Positions 63,847-64,000 of a stretch of DNA of 64,000 nt are shown piece by piece. The notes under the pieces were generated by a model that did not search any database, was not told the DNA's origin, and worked only from the letters and a program-made list of their open reading frames with translations. Positions within the stretch are counted from its first letter, which is position 1. The number at the start of each line of letters is the position of its first letter. The stretch comes from Martinezella lusitana (GTDB lineage: Bacteria > Pseudomonadota > Alphaproteobacteria > Rhizobiales > Rhizobiaceae): the NCBI RefSeq assembly GCF_900094565.1, contig NZ_FMAF01000007.1, forward strand, positions 1 to 64,000, given 5' to 3'. A program made the translations under genes and the position numbers.

Positions 63847-64000
63847 ATGCCATCGGCCGAAAACGGGCTCGAATTGGCAGGAACCGCCCCCTCGGATCGA
63901 TTGCCGAGGGCGGGTGCCGACTGCCATGTTGCGGCCAACGAGACGGTTCGCCCCGCAGCCTTTTCAGCACCCGGCAACCTCGATCTCGGTATCGTTCAAT
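63847..64000 (+). other. Open frame running off the window end, weak gene candidate
   Basis: From ATG 63847 a frame stays open for 51 codons to the edge (MPSAENGLELAGTAPSD at its start, SAPGNLDLGIVQ at the window end). Third positions are mostly G or C, but no ribosome-binding site or family motif is visible and other frames are open too. The stretch 63707-63846 shows nothing. Confidence 0.2.

Overview
The window looks like a piece of a Rhizobiaceae genome, most likely Rhizobium sensu lato. The grounds are ExoY/ExoP/ExoF-type polysaccharide genes, a SyrB-like regulator of the kind known from Sinorhizobium, a RIME-like intergenic repeat, a curlin plus CsgH-like pair of the alphaproteobacterial type, and GC-rich codon use. 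I see no tRNA, rRNA, CRISPR array, replication origin or intact insertion sequence, so I cannot tell chromosome from megaplasmid.

Bases 1-1290 hold the 3' end of an unknown gene, an AT-rich stretch with a 16-bp perfect palindrome, and a Crp/Fnr regulator. Bases 1.3-35.6 kb are one large surface-polymer region in which two kinds of genes are interleaved. One set is a Wzx/Wzy-type exopolysaccharide system: pyruvyl transferase, Wzy-like polymerase, secreted GH16 glycanase, Wzx-like flippase, ExoY-like initiating transferase, two GT4 glycosyltransferases, an ExoF/Wza-like export protein, and a Wzc/ExoP-like co-polymerase/tyrosine kinase fused to a GT2 glycosyltransferase. The other set is a compact hybrid NRPS-PKS line: A-T, then KS-AT-ACP-aminotransferase-C-A-T, then C-T-TE, with its own Sfp-type phosphopantetheinyl transferase, a GINT1-like glycan protein, a DegT sugar aminotransferase, a GMC oxidoreductase and two methyltransferases. 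My leading hypothesis is that a short peptide containing a beta-amino acid is built and attached to an amino sugar of the exopolysaccharide. The thioesterase has a cysteine in place of the usual nucleophilic serine, and the last condensation domain has HQ in place of HH.

Bases 35.8-40.4 kb carry an outer-membrane-like protein, a LuxR-type regulator and a curlin plus CsgH-like pair ending in a strong terminator. Bases 40.9-47.6 kb are a tightly packed signalling operon: a GGDEF-EAL protein, an ATPase-like regulator, a STAS-methyltransferase fusion, a membrane SpoIIE/PP2C phosphatase with HAMP, a GHKL-type ATPase and a STAS protein. This is a partner-switching module tied to cyclic-di-GMP. Both polymer regions could plausibly be its outputs, but the sequence does not show that.

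Bases 47.8-50.7 kb contain two SyrB-like proteins and a gene graveyard: a doubly broken periplasmic protein, a DUF2934 remnant beside an intact DUF2934 gene, and the C-terminal TOBE end of a sugar-ABC ATPase. Bases 50.7-58.3 kb hold ordinary accessory genes: YflT-like stress protein, UdgX-type uracil-DNA glycosylase, EmrA/EmrB-type efflux pair, NmrA-like protein with an AraC regulator, a probable fumarylacetoacetate-hydrolase remnant and a DUF882 protein. Bases 58.5-63.7 kb are a ribose-type sugar ABC transporter (permease, ATPase, binding protein) divergent from its LacI regulator, with two copies of the inverted repeat CTAAT-N4-ATTAG in between. The last 300 bases hold nothing firm.
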